A DNA stretch of 64,000 nt, taken from positions 31,097,430-31,161,429 of the forward strand of contig OZ024896.1 in NCBI GenBank assembly GCA_964017195.1, given 5' to 3'. A program made the translations under genes and the position numbers. This stretch comes from Siderastrea radians (Eukaryota; Cnidaria; Anthozoa; Scleractinia; Rhizangiidae). This document shows positions 11,440 to 23,416 of the stretch, in pieces. The stretch's first letter is position 1. Each line of letters starts with the position of its first letter. A model generated the notes under the pieces. It had not been told where the DNA came from. It searched no databases and was given only the letters and a program-made list of their open reading frames with translations.

Positions 11440-11642
11440 GTCTGGTTTCCATATGTTCGCTACGATCGCTGCGATCGCTGGAGAAAACGTTCAGCAACAC
11501 TTTTGCGATCATGTGGAAACCACACTTCAGCGATCGTAGCGATCACAGCATTTCTCAATTTGCTGAAGAGTAGTTTCCATATGATCGCAAAGATTGCTGA
11601 ACGTTTTTTCCAGCGATCGTAGCGATCATATGGAAACCAGCC
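11440..11642. mobile_element. TTAA-flanked MITE tiled with CGATCG motifs, copy 1
   Basis: The ends are TCTGGTTTCCATATG and its inverse CATATGGAAACCAG, with TTAA on the right and a mutated TTGA on the left. The interior repeats GCGATCGTAGCGATC in both orientations. The second copy at 16,602-16,792 has TTAA on both sides. Confidence 0.75.
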
Positions 11643-11876
11643 TTAACCCTAATCTAACCTTATAGTGTAATGACAAATCTTGGAATGAACTGTCAAAACC
11701 ATGTTAACAATCGTATTTTCTAACTTTTAAATAACAATTACACAATTTCGTATCTGTAATATTATCAGAACTTTTTTTAAGCCGCAAAAGTTTACAGGCT
11801 CATCCCCAAGTCCTCATGCGGACCGAATTTTTGTCTAGAAATCCTTTGTGTGGACTGATCATGGTGTAAACATTAA

Positions 11877-12292
11877 GGGCTTCCACAGACTAGACGTTTA
11901 GTTGTTGACAACTAAATGTTATCGACAACTAAAAAAACGCTGTCTACGACAACTAAACGCTAAATTTTTAGTTGTCGACAACTAAGCAGTTACCCTTTTC
12001 GAAAAGGGAAACTGTTTAGTGGTCGACAACTACAAGCTGCTACGTTTTTTACCGTTTTTCCCGTGTGTGAGAATGATTGGTCGACAACTAACGTAACTGC
12101 GTGGTCACGTACTGCGTTATGAGCATGCGTAGTGAACGTTAGTTCCCAAGCTCTCGCTGGCCTGACTTAGTTGTCGACAACTAACACTCCAGTGTGTGGA
12201 ATGCTTGCATCGGACAGAATTAGATATCGACAGCATTTAGCTGAAGATAACATTTAGTTGTCGTCAACTAAACGTCTAGTCTGTGAAGACCC
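11877..12292. mobile_element. Harbinger-like MITE tiled with TTAGTTGTCGACAACTAA, copy 1
   Basis: Inverted ends GGGCTTCCACAGACTAGACG and its near complement ending at 12,292, flanked by a 3-bp TAA duplication (11,874-11,876 and 12,293-12,295). The interior holds repeated copies of the 18-bp palindrome TTAGTTGTCGACAACTAA and of CCCTTTTCGAAAAGGG. A TWA duplication with GGG-start ends fits PIF/Harbinger. It is non-autonomous. Confidence 0.8.
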
Positions 12293-13380
12293 TAAAAGAG
12301 GCTGTGTTTGAGATTAGTTATCGACAACTAAACTAGGCAGTTTCCCTTTTCGAAAAGGGAAACTACTGAGTTGTCGACAGCTACAGTTTTGACCGTTCTC
12401 CCTGTGTGTGGGAATGATTGGTTTAGTTGTCGACAACTATTGTAACTGCACGGTCAGGTACTGCAGTATGAGCGTGCTTAGTGATGTTAGTTCCCAAGCT
12501 TCCGCTTTTGCTGGCCTCTGTGGAAGCCCGGCTTAGCAAACTTCGCGCATGACTCTGGTCTTAAAAACAGATTTTGCGACGGTGATTGGAAGGTTTTCGT
12601 TATGGTACTGAAAGAAAGAAAATCACTTTATTTAGATGTCGACTGTATTTAGCACACAATACTATTTGGGAACACCACCAACTATATACTCTGATAACGC
12701 ACAGATGACGCCAAAACGTGGCAACAGAACAAAGAACTTTGCTACGCCTTACGAACCGCAGGCGAGTAGCGTTACTGATGTTCACACCACGTTTTGATAT
12801 CCTTAGTGCTGAGTACACAAGCATGGCCACATGAAATCTATTTGTTTTATGCATTGTTTTAATATCGGTTATCCTGCAGAAAATTGGAAATGTTTTTTAA
12901 CACGTGTTGATTTGTGTGCGCAGAACTTTGCGGCTCATTTCAAATCACTGAAACGCGCGTTTTGTTAATTAACAACTACCGTAACAACAGTGCGTACATC
13001 CGTGTCCACTACATGTTCCTAAAGTTTATTTTTCTTTGTGGCTGTTCGTTTCCATAACAACAGGAAATCGCCACAGATTTATACCATTCTATAATCGGGG
13101 ACGTGATCTCTTCGGTATTATTTGACGACAATTTCGCTTCGCCAATTACGTGTAGTCTATAAAAAAATTTCATTTCACATTCTAAGGGAAAATAATAAAC
13201 ACTTGTTCACGTTAAACACGATGTTAGCTACTAATTTAGGTAGCCCCCTGAAACTGTCAGTTAAATACAACATCATTTTCAACAGAACGACACCAAAAGT
13301 CTTGATAGCCTTTCTTTAATTTTCAAATAAAACTACCTTAAAAGTAGTTCAGTGAAAACGTTCTTTAAAACATGCTTCTG
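12293..13380. repeat. Partial second MITE plus duplicon 'U', copy 2
   Basis: 12,316 to about 12,520 repeats the inner part of the preceding MITE without a right end. From about 12,450 the sequence is a copy of 310-1270. No gene was seen. Confidence 0.7.
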
Positions 13381-13425
13381 CATATGTTATCTATCATGTC
13401 TATTGTGGTCGCCTAACGTCTTTAA

Positions 13426-13850
13426 GGGGCCGATTACATGGCGAATTTCAGCCCGGGCTGAAATTTCGGTCCGCCCACCGGGCTGAAATGTTCTTGCGAT
13501 TACATGGTGAATTTCAGCCCGGGTGCAATGCTTAAAACTGGGTGGGAAACGTCTGTAGGAAAGCGTTTTACATTCACAACTCAAGCGGTGAGCATGCCTA
13601 AGTTCATATTTCAGCCCGGGCTGAAATTTGAATGCGATTACATGAGGCTTTTCAGCCCGTTTGACCGGGCTGAAATTTCCAGCCCAGTTTCGCAAACCGG
13701 GCTGGAAATTTCAGCCCGGGCTTAAACTCAGCCCGGGGTGAAACTCTCTTCGTGTAATCGCAAACGTCTTTTTAAGAAGATTTGTTCAGGAAGCCGAGCT
13801 GAAATCTCAGCCCGGCTAACCGGGCTGAAATTTGCCATGTAATCGGCCCC
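13426..13850. mobile_element. Harbinger-like MITE tiled with TTTCAGCCCGGGCTGAAA, copy 1
   Basis: Inverted ends GGGGCCGATTACATGGC and GCCATGTAATCGGCCCC, with perfect TAA target duplications at 13,423-13,425 and 13,851-13,853. The interior contains many copies of the 18-bp palindrome TTTCAGCCCGGGCTGAAA. There is no transposase. The short frames inside are products of the palindromes. Confidence 0.9.
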
Positions 13851-13924
13851 TAAGTGTGGTTAAAAATTCTGTCTTCATTTTGCTTGCTTGGCGGGCAACT
13901 TGAGCTGAATAAATAACATTATTA

Positions 13925-13944
13925 CTATCATCATCATCATCATT

Positions 13945-14012
<68 letters not shown>
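13925..14012. repeat. (CAT)n microsatellite
   Basis: An almost uninterrupted run of CAT trinucleotides. Confidence 0.95.
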
Positions 14013-14619
14013 TATTATATCAGTGCAAGACGTATATATGCTTTGTTCCTAAATAGCGTGCACAGGGCCCGACCGTAGCCTATGCAGCTCATTTTCGAGG
14101 AAAAAACCCTAACTTCTACTTAAGTGAATGTAAAGCACTAATGCCGCCAAAATGTTCAAAGTCTCTTAAATACTAAAATGCCTCAAATAAACACAAGCCG
14201 AGAAACTTAAAATAATTCCTTTTAAAATTTGTCACGCTAAAATCTGAAAGATATCTTTTACACTTTTAAAATTCGTTCTCTGAAACCACAAAGAGATCTA
14301 AGTCCATTCCTTACTACAACAGAATCTGAAAAGAGCGAGCAATATTTAAGCTGTGCGACAAAACAACTTTCTGTATACGCTTTAGTACATGCTTAGTTCG
14401 TTATCCTACTATCCCCTTCCTCTTCGCCTCAAGATCTTCAGACCATCCACCCAGAGCATCAATAATGACATGCTTCACGTCATATCCCGGGATACTGTTG
14501 CTTAAGCTCCCATCGCAGAGCAGCGTACTTGGTAGTCTTCTCTTTGTCTTTCGTCGTCCTATTGTCCATCCACGGGCAGCTCGTCTCCACAGCTAATACT
14601 CTTTTCCTCCTCCCTCCTC

Positions 14620-14620
<1 letters not shown>

Positions 14621-14660
<40 letters not shown>
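14621..14660. repeat. (ATT)n microsatellite
   Basis: An uninterrupted ATT run. Confidence 0.9.
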
Positions 14661-14725
14661 TAATTATTTTTTATTCTTTTTGCAGTAATAACACTAACGG
14701 CATGTGGTCTGATTCCAGCACGATT

Positions 14726-14785
14726 TCTTCTCGTATTCTTCAACTGCAACCCAATTCAGCCATTTGATGAACTCCCAGAACTACG
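14726..14785 (-). pseudogene. 3' scrap of an A-type EF-hand gene
   Basis: The minus strand reads FWEFIKWLNWVAVEEYEKK, the C-terminal signature of the A genes, with no EF-hand body upstream. It lies between the microsatellites and a fold-back repeat, so it is a relic of a copy lost by rearrangement. Confidence 0.8.
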
Positions 14786-14789
14786 ACGA

Positions 14790-15115
14790 CAATTTCCGGT
14801 TTTTAGCCGGTATTTCCACCGACAGTTATTCACCGAAGTGGAGGTAAATATCTACCACTCTTCACCTCGACTTCACCGACATGCACTGAGGTGAATAACT
14901 GTTTAGTATATACCTATCCAGTGGATAGCCAGCATCAAATATAGTTCCTTTTTGTCTGGGAAATGAGGCAAAACTCGCGCGCGAAATCCAGAAAAATGTC
15001 GGGATGTGAATATCAAATGCTATCCCAAGTTTGAGTAGCCAATAATTAAAGAGCGCGGGAAAAACACTATCCACTGGTTTGGTGTATGCTAAAGAATGAT
15101 ACATATGACCTCGCT
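14790..15115. repeat. Fold-back repeats
   Basis: ACAGTTATTCACC near 14,821 is inverted near 14,890 (GGTGAATAACTGT), and CTATCCAGTGG near 14,926 is inverted near 15,068 (CTATCCACTGG region). They are probably small MITEs. No coding region was seen. Confidence 0.5.
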
Positions 15116-15473
15116 AATTGCGGTGCCTGAAGTCACCTAAGGAAAAGTAGTATAAATGTAAAAATAGTAAAAATAGTATAAATAGGAAAAATAGTATAAA
15201 TGTCATAAATAACGTACACTGCTGAATCTGTCAATTAAAATACAGCAGCACTCTCACAAGTTAATGCTGTTTGAACGATCGCGAGTTCGAATAAAATCTG
15301 ATCTTCATTAACGGTGCCGGTTTGAAAATAGGCTTTCTTTATATACAATACTTCGTTTTGCACTGAATTTCACTGAACATGTGACATGTTCTTAGTGCTT
15401 TGAATGTTTTCTCAAAACCTTTCAATGTTCCATACTATGTTTTTCCCGCAACAGCAAAGTATGTGAGCTGCTG

Positions 15474-15963
15474 TCATGGTGTTTTGTCGTGTACTTCAAC
15501 TGGAACCCAATTTAGCCATTTCATGAACTCCCAGAACGACAGTTTCCCATTATGGTGAGTGTCCAACTCCTTGAAAAGTTCCTCCGAATTCATGCTGTGG
15601 TATCAGATTTCCAAACTGCTTTCTGTCCAACGTATCGCTATTGTCCGTATCATACGTTTTAAATATTATCATCGCCAGACAGAGTTTCCCAAACTTCGAT
15701 TTATCGTTGATATTTTCAAAGCGTTCGCCGCTTCGTAGCCAGTTAAAAAATTCCTCGTACGTAACACTGTGTTCGCCTGCTTGATCTAACATCAAGAAGT
15801 AAATGCAAGATTGCTCCCAGCTTAAGCCTAGGTCGTCTTCTAATAATTTCCTTAGTTGCTCTTCGTCGAGTTTTCCATTCTTTTCGAGGTCGTATTTATC
15901 GAACAGACTCTGTATAGCGACTTCAGGTGCATCACGGGCGAAGAAGGTATGTCCTGCTTGCAT
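15474..15963 (-). pseudogene. Frameshifted A-type EF-hand gene
   Basis: Codons 1-121 align with A1 and A2 (start MQAGHTFFARDAPEVA, EF loops 1-3 present). A 14-nt deletion in the codons after QFGNL, relative to A1, then shifts the frame, and a stop follows after about 137 residues (15,550). The rest of the ancestral 3' end, including EF loop 4 and the FWEFMKWLNW signature, is still readable out of frame down to 15,474. The TATA motif (16,057-16,063) is intact, so a three-EF-hand truncated product cannot be excluded. Confidence 0.85.
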
Positions 15964-16601
15964 TTCGATGAAGTGTACAGTCCTCCGGTCTTGACAAATC
16001 TTTATTTACTTTTTCAGACTTCTTCTCGAGTTTCAAGCGTAATACGCGAGTTGTGGTTTTATAATCAAGATTTCTAGAAATGTGTCTAGCCAATCGTTAA
16101 TTAATTCACGCGTGACAGGTTAACAAGTATGCACTTAATTTTTATGTTGGCTTGCACGTTTGGTCAGTATTAAATTTTCATGAGAAACACTATTATTAAA
16201 ATGCATATTACAATTTTTTCCGGCTGACAGTCGCCAATGAGCCAAGGCCAAGAGGCTCACACGTGCCAAAGCGATTGATCTTGGTGGTGTCCGCGCCCAA
16301 CTAACATTCTGTGGTAAACTGAATACAGACGACACCTAAAAAAAATGTGATTTATGTCTAAAAAATAACCAGAATGCAGAGCGAGACTGATACGTTGAAT
16401 GTTGAGTGGGAATTTCTTGTTGAGTTTGGGACAAGCGAGGACATTTAAAAAAAATCAAGACTGTAATGCCCGTTTCATCTCATAAGTCCAACTTTTCATG
16501 TGCCCAATCTAGTGCAAATTAGAAAAAAACAATAAACGGTGGGTGTCACACATCGGGGTCGGGGTTGGGTCTAGTCGTCTTTTCTTAGGGTTGGCAGTTA
16601 A

Positions 16602-16792
16602 GGCTGGTTTCCGTATGATCGCTACGATCGCTACGATCGCTGGAAAAAGCTTTTGCGATCATGTGGAAACCACACTTCAGCGATCGTAGCAATCACAGCA
16701 TTTCACAATTCGCTGAAGAGTGGTTTCCATATGATCGGAACGATTGCTGAACGTTTTTTCCAGCGATCGTAGCAATCATATGGAAACCAGCC
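16602..16792. mobile_element. TTAA-flanked MITE tiled with CGATCG motifs, copy 2
   Basis: Ends GGCTGGTTTCC and GGAAACCAGCC, with TTAA on both sides (16,598-16,601 and 16,793-16,796). The interior repeats CGATCGCTACGATCG-type motifs. The TTAA target suggests a piggyBac or Kolobok type of parent. Confidence 0.85.
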
Positions 16793-17027
16793 TTAACCCT
16801 AATCTAACCTTATAGTGTGATCATAAATCTTGGAATGAACGGTAAAAACCATGTTAACAATCGTATTTTCTAACTTTTAAATAGCAATTACACAATTTTA
16901 AATCTGTAATATTATCAGAACTTTTTTAAAGCCACAAAAGTTTACAGGCTCATCCCAAGTCCGCATGTGGACCGAATTTTTGTCTAGAAATCGTGCGGGG
17001 ACTGATCATGGTGTAACTATACATTCA

Positions 17028-17438
17028 GGGCCTTCACAGACTAGACATTTAGTTGTCGACAACTGAATGTTTTCGACAACTAAAAACGGTGTGTGCGGCA
17101 ACTAAACGCTAAATTTTTAGTTGTCGACAACTAGGCAGTTTCCCTTTTCGAAAAGGGAAAGTGCTGAGTTGTCGACAACTGAGAGCTACTACGTTTTTGG
17201 CCGTTTTACCCGTGTGTGGGAATGATGGTTGGTTTAGTTGTCGACAACTCACGTACTACGTTGTGAGCATGCGTAGTGAATGTTAGTTCCCAAGCTCTCG
17301 CTGGCCTGACTAGTACTTAGTTGTCGACAACTAACACTCCATTGAGTCAAATGCTTGCATCGGACAGAATAAGATGTCGACAGCATTTAGTTGTAGATAA
17401 CATTTAGTTGCAACTAAATGTCTAGTCTGTGAAGGCCC
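17028..17438. mobile_element. Harbinger-like MITE tiled with TTAGTTGTCGACAACTAA, copy 2
   Basis: Ends GGGCCTTCACAGACTAGACA and its complement, with TCA on the left and TAA on the right as a slightly decayed TWA duplication. Multiple copies of the palindrome lie inside, and a further partial copy runs to about 17,620. Confidence 0.8.
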
Positions 17439-17609
17439 TAAAAGACACTGTGTGTGAGATTAGTTGTCGTCAACTAAACGCTAATTTTTTAGCTGTCGAC
17501 GACTAGGCAGTTTCCGTTATCGAAAAGGGAAACTGCTTAGTTGTCAACAACTACGTTTTTGAACGTTTTTCCCGTGTGAGGGAATGATTGGTTTAGTTGT
17601 CGACAACTA

Positions 17610-18570
17610 TCGTAACTGCGTGGTAACGTACTGCGGTATGAGTGTGCGTAGCGATGTTAGTTCCCAAGCTTCCGCTTTCGCTGGCTTAGGAACCTTCGCG
17701 CATAACTCTGGTCTCAAAAACAGATTTTGCGACGGTGATTGGAAGGTTTTAGCTATGGTACTGAAAGAAAATAAATCACTTTATTTAGATGTCGACTGTA
17801 TTTAGCACAGAATGCTATTTGGAGACACCACCAAGTATATACTCTGATAACACACAGATGACGCCAAAACGTGGCAACAGAACAAAGAACTTTGCTACGC
17901 CTTACGAACCGCAGGCGAGTAGCGTTACTGATGTTCACACCACGTTTTGATGTCCTTAGTGCTGACACAAGCATGGCCACATGAAATCTATTTGTTTTAT
18001 ACATTGTTTTTACATCGGTTATCCTGCAGAAAATTGGAAATGTTTTTTTACCAATTTTCTGCAGAAAATTGGAAATGTTTTTTAAAAGTGTTGATTTGTG
18101 TGCGCAGAACTTTGCAGCTCATTTCAAGTCACTGAAACGCGCGTTTTGTTAATTGACAACTACCGTAACAACATTGCGTACATCCGTGTCCACTACGTGT
18201 TCCTGAAGTTTATTTTTCTTTGTGGCTGTTCGTTTCCATAACAACAGGAAATCGCCACAGATTTATACCATTCTATAATCGGGACGTGATCTCTTCAGTA
18301 TTATTTGACGACAATTTCGCAATTCGCTTCTCCAATTACGTGTAGTCTAAAAACAATTTCATTTCACATTCTAAGGGAAAATAATAAACACTTGTTCACG
18401 TTTAACACGTTGTTAGCTACTAATTTAGGTAGCCCCCTGAACCTGTTAGTTAAATACAACATCATTTTCAGCAGAACGACGCCAAAAGTCTTGATAGCCT
18501 ATCTTTAATTTTCAAATAAAACTACCTTAAAAGTAGTTCAGTGAAAACGTTCTTTAAAACATGCTTATGC
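17610..18570. repeat. Duplicon 'U', copy 3
   Basis: Copy of 310-1270 leading directly into the 3' end of A2. It contains a short internal duplication of CAGAAAATTGGAAATGTTTT at about 18,027-18,080. Confidence 0.8.
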
Positions 18571-18683
18571 ACTGAATTACTCATGTTCTTGCTTTCAAAT
18601 AGGACTATATATTAATTTTTCCAATACATTTACATATATTCTTATGATAATATTAAATATTATGCATGCGAACTCATTTTCAG

Positions 18684-19187
18684 TCATAATTTTTTGTCGT
18701 ATACTTCAACTGGAACCCAATTCAGCCATTTCATGAACTCCCAGAACGACAGTTTCCCATTATGGTGAATGTCCAACTCTTTGAAAAGTTTCTTCGAATT
18801 CACCTTGTGGTACCCAAGAGAAGAAATCAGATTTTCAAACTGCTTTCTGTCCAAAGTATCGCTATTGTCCGTATCATACGTCTTGAATATTTCAACCGCC
18901 TGGCAGAGTTTCCCAAACTTCGATTTATCGTTGATACTTTCAAAGCGTTCGCCGCTTCGTAACCAGTTGAAAAATTCCTCGTACGTGACATTGTGTTCGC
19001 CTGCTTGGTCTAACATCAGTGCATAAACACAAGATTGTTCCGGGCTTAAACCCAAGTCGCCTTCTAATAATTCCTTCAGTTCTGCTTTGTCGAGTTTTCC
19101 ATTCTTTTCCAGGTCGTATCTATCGAAGAGACTGTGGATTGCGATTTCTGGCGCATCACGAGCAAAATACGTGTGTCCTGCTTGCAT
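18684..19187 (-). CDS. Four-EF-hand calcium-binding protein, type A (A2)
   Basis: Intronless gene for 167 aa, paralogue of A1 at an offset of 17,322. Loop positions are as in A1 (25-36, 60-71, 105-116, 139-150); loop 3 again ends in Gln. It differs from A1 at seven residues: K23R, N84S, D119N, A122S, N128K, T140I and S167L, of which T140I is inside loop 4. The start MQAG has no in-frame upstream ATG, which supports the same start in A1. Confidence 0.9.
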   Translation of the reverse strand: MQAGHTYFARDAPEIAIHSLFDRYDLEKNGKLDKAELKELLEGDLGLSPEQSCVYALMLDQAGEHNVTYEEFFNWLRSGERFESINDKSKFGKLCQAVEIFKTYDTDNSDTLDRKQFENLISSLGYHKVNSKKLFKELDIHHNGKLSFWEFMKWLNWVPVEVYDKKL

Positions 19188-19307
19188 TTCGTTGAGGTGT
19201 CCAACTCTTCGCTCACTTTAAATTTTTTCTCCCGTCTTGAGAAATCTTTGTTGACTTTTTCGGCTTTCTTCTCGAATTTAAAGGTTAATGCGCGATCTAC
19301 GAATTGC

Positions 19308-19314
19308 TTTTATA
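19308..19314 (-). promoter_or_regulatory. TATA motif of A2
   Basis: TATAAAA on the minus strand, 121 bp upstream of the ATG, as in A1. Confidence 0.6.
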
Positions 19315-19539
19315 ATCAGGGTTTCTAAAAATATAGCCAATCGTCATTTATTTTCCGCGTGACAAGTCACCAAATATGACCTTTAATTTCATGCTGGCTT
19401 GCACGCTTTGTCATTAAATTTTCATAAGAAACATTTCAGATTAATATGCATATTACACATTTCCGACTGACTCTGGAGTGACTCTTGTAGGAAAAGAAAG
19501 ACCTTTTTAATCTTATTTCATGCAACCGGACTCAAAAGT

Positions 19540-20215
19540 TAGACCCACCTAATGTATAGTATAATAAACTGCACCACAGGAAAGTACTGCTCGGTAGCTT
19601 TCATTTGAACATGTTGAATGGTCATACTTAAGGATTTCATCCACTGACTCAAAAGTTAGAACCACATTGAACACACTTTTGAACAGTACCACAGGAAAGT
19701 ACCAGTTAGCTTTCATTTGAATGGTCACACTTTAGGATTTCATCCACAGACTCATGATCAGAAGTTAGAACCACCTTGTACAGCATAATAAACAACACCA
19801 CAGGAAAGTACTGGTCAGTAGCTTTCATTTGAATGGTCACACTTTAGGATTTTATCCACAAACTCAAAAGTTAGAGCACTGAACCTTGTAAAACAGGTAT
19901 AAGCAATACTGCAGATAAGTTCTGCTCATTACAGCTTTCATTTGAATAATTACACATTAGGATTTCATCCACAGATTCAAAGTTAGAACCTGGCAATTGC
20001 ACAGCGTAATAAACAGCATCACAGGGAAGTACTGCTCAGTAGCTTCGATTTGAATGGTCACACTTTAGGATTTCATCCACAGACTCAAACGGCAGAGCAA
20101 TGAACCTTGTAAAACAGGTATTTTATAAACAATACTGCGGATAAGTGCTACTCAAAACAGCTTTGTAGTTTGAATGGTTACACTCTAGGATTTCATCATT
20201 CACAGACTCAGAGGT
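19540..20215. repeat. About 106-bp satellite, about 6 units
   Basis: Longer counterpart of the array at 2,215-2,650, with extra units and small internal insertions. Confidence 0.85.
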
Positions 20216-21171
20216 TGCCTTACGGTTTGACCTGAGGAGAGGGAGAACTGAGAAGCTTTATTTCGCCGTCTATTGTCACGTGTAAGCGTTAAAATCCAAT
20301 TTTCTATATTTTTCAGTTGTGGACATTTTTGAGTTAAAATCACCTTTTCAACTTTTATCTAAATCTAACAGAATTTACCCACGTGAAATTCTGTCCCTAA
20401 AACCTTTTTTGTGGAAAGTACTTAAGTACAAAAAAATTTGCTGTCTTGATGGGAATGGAATGTTGTTTGGAACAGGAAATTTAATGATTTAGATTTAGCT
20501 TAAAAACAGGTTGAAACCATACCCGTAATGCGCAAAAAAGGTAACGTCTTTAATTTGCGACGGTTTATTGTTTGCCAACCTTCAAAGATACAGAAAAAGT
20601 GACAAAAATATGACCACCTCGAACCAGTCGATCAAATCAAAGGCATTATTTTCGTTAGGTCGTCTATAAATTCTCCTTCAAATACGAAATAGCTCGTGTG
20701 AGTGAAACGGTTTTCCCTGCAATGTGACGTCACACCATTTAAAAACCACAAAAAACAATTCGCAAAGACGTCCCGGACCACTAACAAAATCAAGACAATC
20801 TGGTAACAAGTAAAATCAATTTTAATATAAGTAACTTTAAAAAATGAGATTGTAAGAAAATGTACCTCATCAAACTGAATAAATATTAAAATAGTAATGC
20901 TTCCAAATAAATGTAAGTCACGTCAAAGGATATCGTGGACGGTTACGCTGACTGAAATGAACCTGAAACGATTCAGTGACGTTCTATATACATCTTCCAA
21001 TAAATAATGCTTGTCCTAATAAAACAGTTGCTTTTATTTAGACGTTCGATTAACATAGAAGTCAAATTTCCAATTAAGAAAATTATTGCATGTGACAACG
21101 AAAAGTCTTTTAATCTGTCGAGTGGGGTAATTAAAAGCTCTTTATCTCATTAACACCGTCTCCGCCATAAG

Positions 21172-21660
21172 CTAATTAAAAACTGGCACCCATTTCAACC
21201 ACACCATGAACTCCCAGAAAGAAACTGTTCCATTTTCGTCTCTGTCCATCTTCGCAAAAGCTTTGTCCATGTCAATCGTGTTGTAACCGAAAAACTTCAT
21301 CATGCTTTCGAACTGTGCTCTGTCAAGCGTGTCACTATCATCCGTATCAAATCTCTTGAAATAATTAAACGCTTTCCAAAGGCTGTGAAACTTTGCCTTG
21401 TCATTTAAAATCTCGAAATGTTCTCCGCTACGAAGCCAGTCGTTAAATTCTTCAAAAGAAATGTCATGGTCTCCATTCTTGTCCAGGAGCAGAAAATAAA
21501 CCCAGGATTGTTCGGGATTAAGGCCCAAATCACCTTCTAGCAGCGTTTGCATCTCTTGTTCCTCAAGTTTTCCGTTTCTGTTTGCGTCGTACTTGTCAAA
21601 CAGGCTGCGAATGGCGACTACTGGTGCTCCTTTGTCAAAATAGCTGAGTCCTGCCTGCAT
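21172..21660 (-). CDS. Four-EF-hand calcium-binding protein, type B (B2)
   Basis: Intronless, 162 aa, with a protein sequence identical to B1 and about eight synonymous DNA differences. The four loops are as in B1, with loop 3 ending in Gln. The upstream in-frame ATG of B1 is not available here, which fixes the start at MQAG. It lies behind A2 on the same strand and diverges from C2. Confidence 0.9.
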   Translation of the reverse strand: MQAGLSYFDKGAPVVAIRSLFDKYDANRNGKLEEQEMQTLLEGDLGLNPEQSWVYFLLLDKNGDHDISFEEFNDWLRSGEHFEILNDKAKFHSLWKAFNYFKRFDTDDSDTLDRAQFESMMKFFGYNTIDMDKAFAKMDRDENGTVSFWEFMVWLKWVPVFN

Positions 21661-21752
21661 TTTTAAGGCTCCTTTCTTTAGACAACTGCTCCAAAATAGA
21701 AACTCTTCTGATCTGGTTTGTTCTGGCTATGCTCTGTGGTTAACTCACTCGA

Positions 21753-21759
21753 TTATATA
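21753..21759 (-). promoter_or_regulatory. TATA motif of B2
   Basis: TATATAA on the minus strand, 93 bp upstream of the ATG, as in B1. Confidence 0.55.
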
Positions 21760-22389
21760 CCACTGTGACTCGTTAAAATTCATCTCAAAAATAGAATCAC
21801 ACGTTTTAGTTAGTTCGTCTTCCCTTCAGATTTCTCGATAAAGGACTTACGCAATTCTCGTTTAATGTCTGATTATTACTTTTTTAATTGTTTATTTAAC
21901 AATATCGAAATAATAGGTGTAATACCCAACCTACAAACAAATGCTTAGACGCACCCAGTCCGTAGACTTTTGAAGTGATTTCACAGCAAAGGATTTACGT
22001 AGTTCTCGTTAATTAATGTATTAATCTTTTGTTCATTGAACAATATCGAAATAACAAATGCAAGACCTAGCCTTTTAATTGTGTAATCAGATAAACTGCT
22101 TCAACGAATCACGCCTTTTCGGTGGACTTCCGGTCGATACGAGCACCATGACCTTTAATGGGTATTAAATTTAAAGTGAATTCCGCCTTGGTTTATGAAA
22201 AGTACTGTAGTGATGAAAGAGGGAAGTCCGTTTAAATTCGTTCAGTTAATTAGCTGTTAAAGTCACGTACAGATCGATCTTCCTGTACGAGTAGTTAATT
22301 TGATTTTACGCTGATGGTTCATTTAATTTTTGCAATTGACAGGTAACTTGAACGTGAACATAGAGGTAATTTTAAGCCTTCAATTTAGG

Positions 22390-23070
22390 ACCTGGGATTT
22401 CATCCGCACCCTCACTGAACGAAGAACCACCTTGTCTCTGACAAACAGCAGCATTACTCCTTTTCATTTGCAAGGTCACAGTTTAGGACGTCATCCACGG
22501 ACGCTAAAGTTGGAGACACCCTGTACAGTGTAATGAACAGCAAGCTAACAGCACCGCAGGAAAGTTCCTGTTTAGCAACTTTTTGTTTGAATGGTCACAC
22601 TTTAGGATTTCATCCACAGATTCAAACGTCAGAACCATCTTGCACAGCATAATAAACAGCACCACAAGAACGTACTGCTCAGTAACTTTCATTTAAATGG
22701 TGACACTTTAGTATTTCATCCACAGACTCAAAAGTCAGAACCACCTTGTACAGCATAATAAACAGCAATACAAGAACGTACTGCTCAAGAGATTTCATTT
22801 GGATAAATAAATAAATTTATATGGTCACACTTTAGGATCGTAATCAACAACACAACAGGAAAGCACTGCTCACTACTGAGCTTTTAATAGAATTTCACCA
22901 AATACACTGAAACCAAGTCACGGTGCAGCATTAACCACACCGCAGTAAAGTTCCACTAAAAAGTCACAAGTTAGGATTTCAGGTGTACAGACTCAAACTG
23001 ACAGTCACTTTGCACCGGAATACCAATGTAGCACCACAGGCAACCACTGCTCAGTGACTTTCACTTACGG
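22390..23070. repeat. About 106-bp satellite upstream of B2
   Basis: Nearly identical counterpart of 5,195-5,870. Confidence 0.75.
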
Positions 23071-23416
23071 AGACAAAAGTGTAAAGCTTCGTGCACAATC
23101 AGTTCCTGACCCTTTGGCTTCGGCTTTTGTATTGAAAGAGTTTGAAAACTACTTGAATGAACTTACGGCTTGCTCTGTTAGATTAGACCTTAAAGGCATT
23201 TATTTCTAACAATGAAAGTGCACACAGCTGATCAAGTGTGTACAATGGCCGAATACTTAGGCAAGTTTTTTCACGGAACACAATCAACTACGTTTTGAGC
23301 AATTTTTCGTTTTAGTTTCCTGTATGTCACAAATGAACCAGTTTTTAACTACGTAATAGCCAACAACGTAACAACAGGGTTGGCCGGCTGGATTAGGGGA
23401 ATCCTTCGCGCTGCTG

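Larger units (their letters stand above)
10789..12440. repeat. A-gene 5' duplicon, copy 1
   Basis: Direct copy of 15,964-17,610 (offset 5,175), holding the promoter of the truncated A gene and two MITE copies listed separately. No gene was seen. Confidence 0.8.
15964..17610. repeat. A-gene 5' duplicon, copy 2
   Basis: Direct copy of 10,789-12,440. It carries the second copies of the TTAA MITE and the palindrome-tiled MITE. Confidence 0.8.

Noticed and set aside
13387..13725. Open frames of 70-100 aa in the CCCGGG-rich region
   Set aside because: They lie inside a palindrome-tiled MITE and appear on both strands, as expected for palindromes.
2215..23070. Regular repeats as a CRISPR array
   Set aside because: Units of about 106 bp are contiguous without unique spacers and the genome is eukaryotic.
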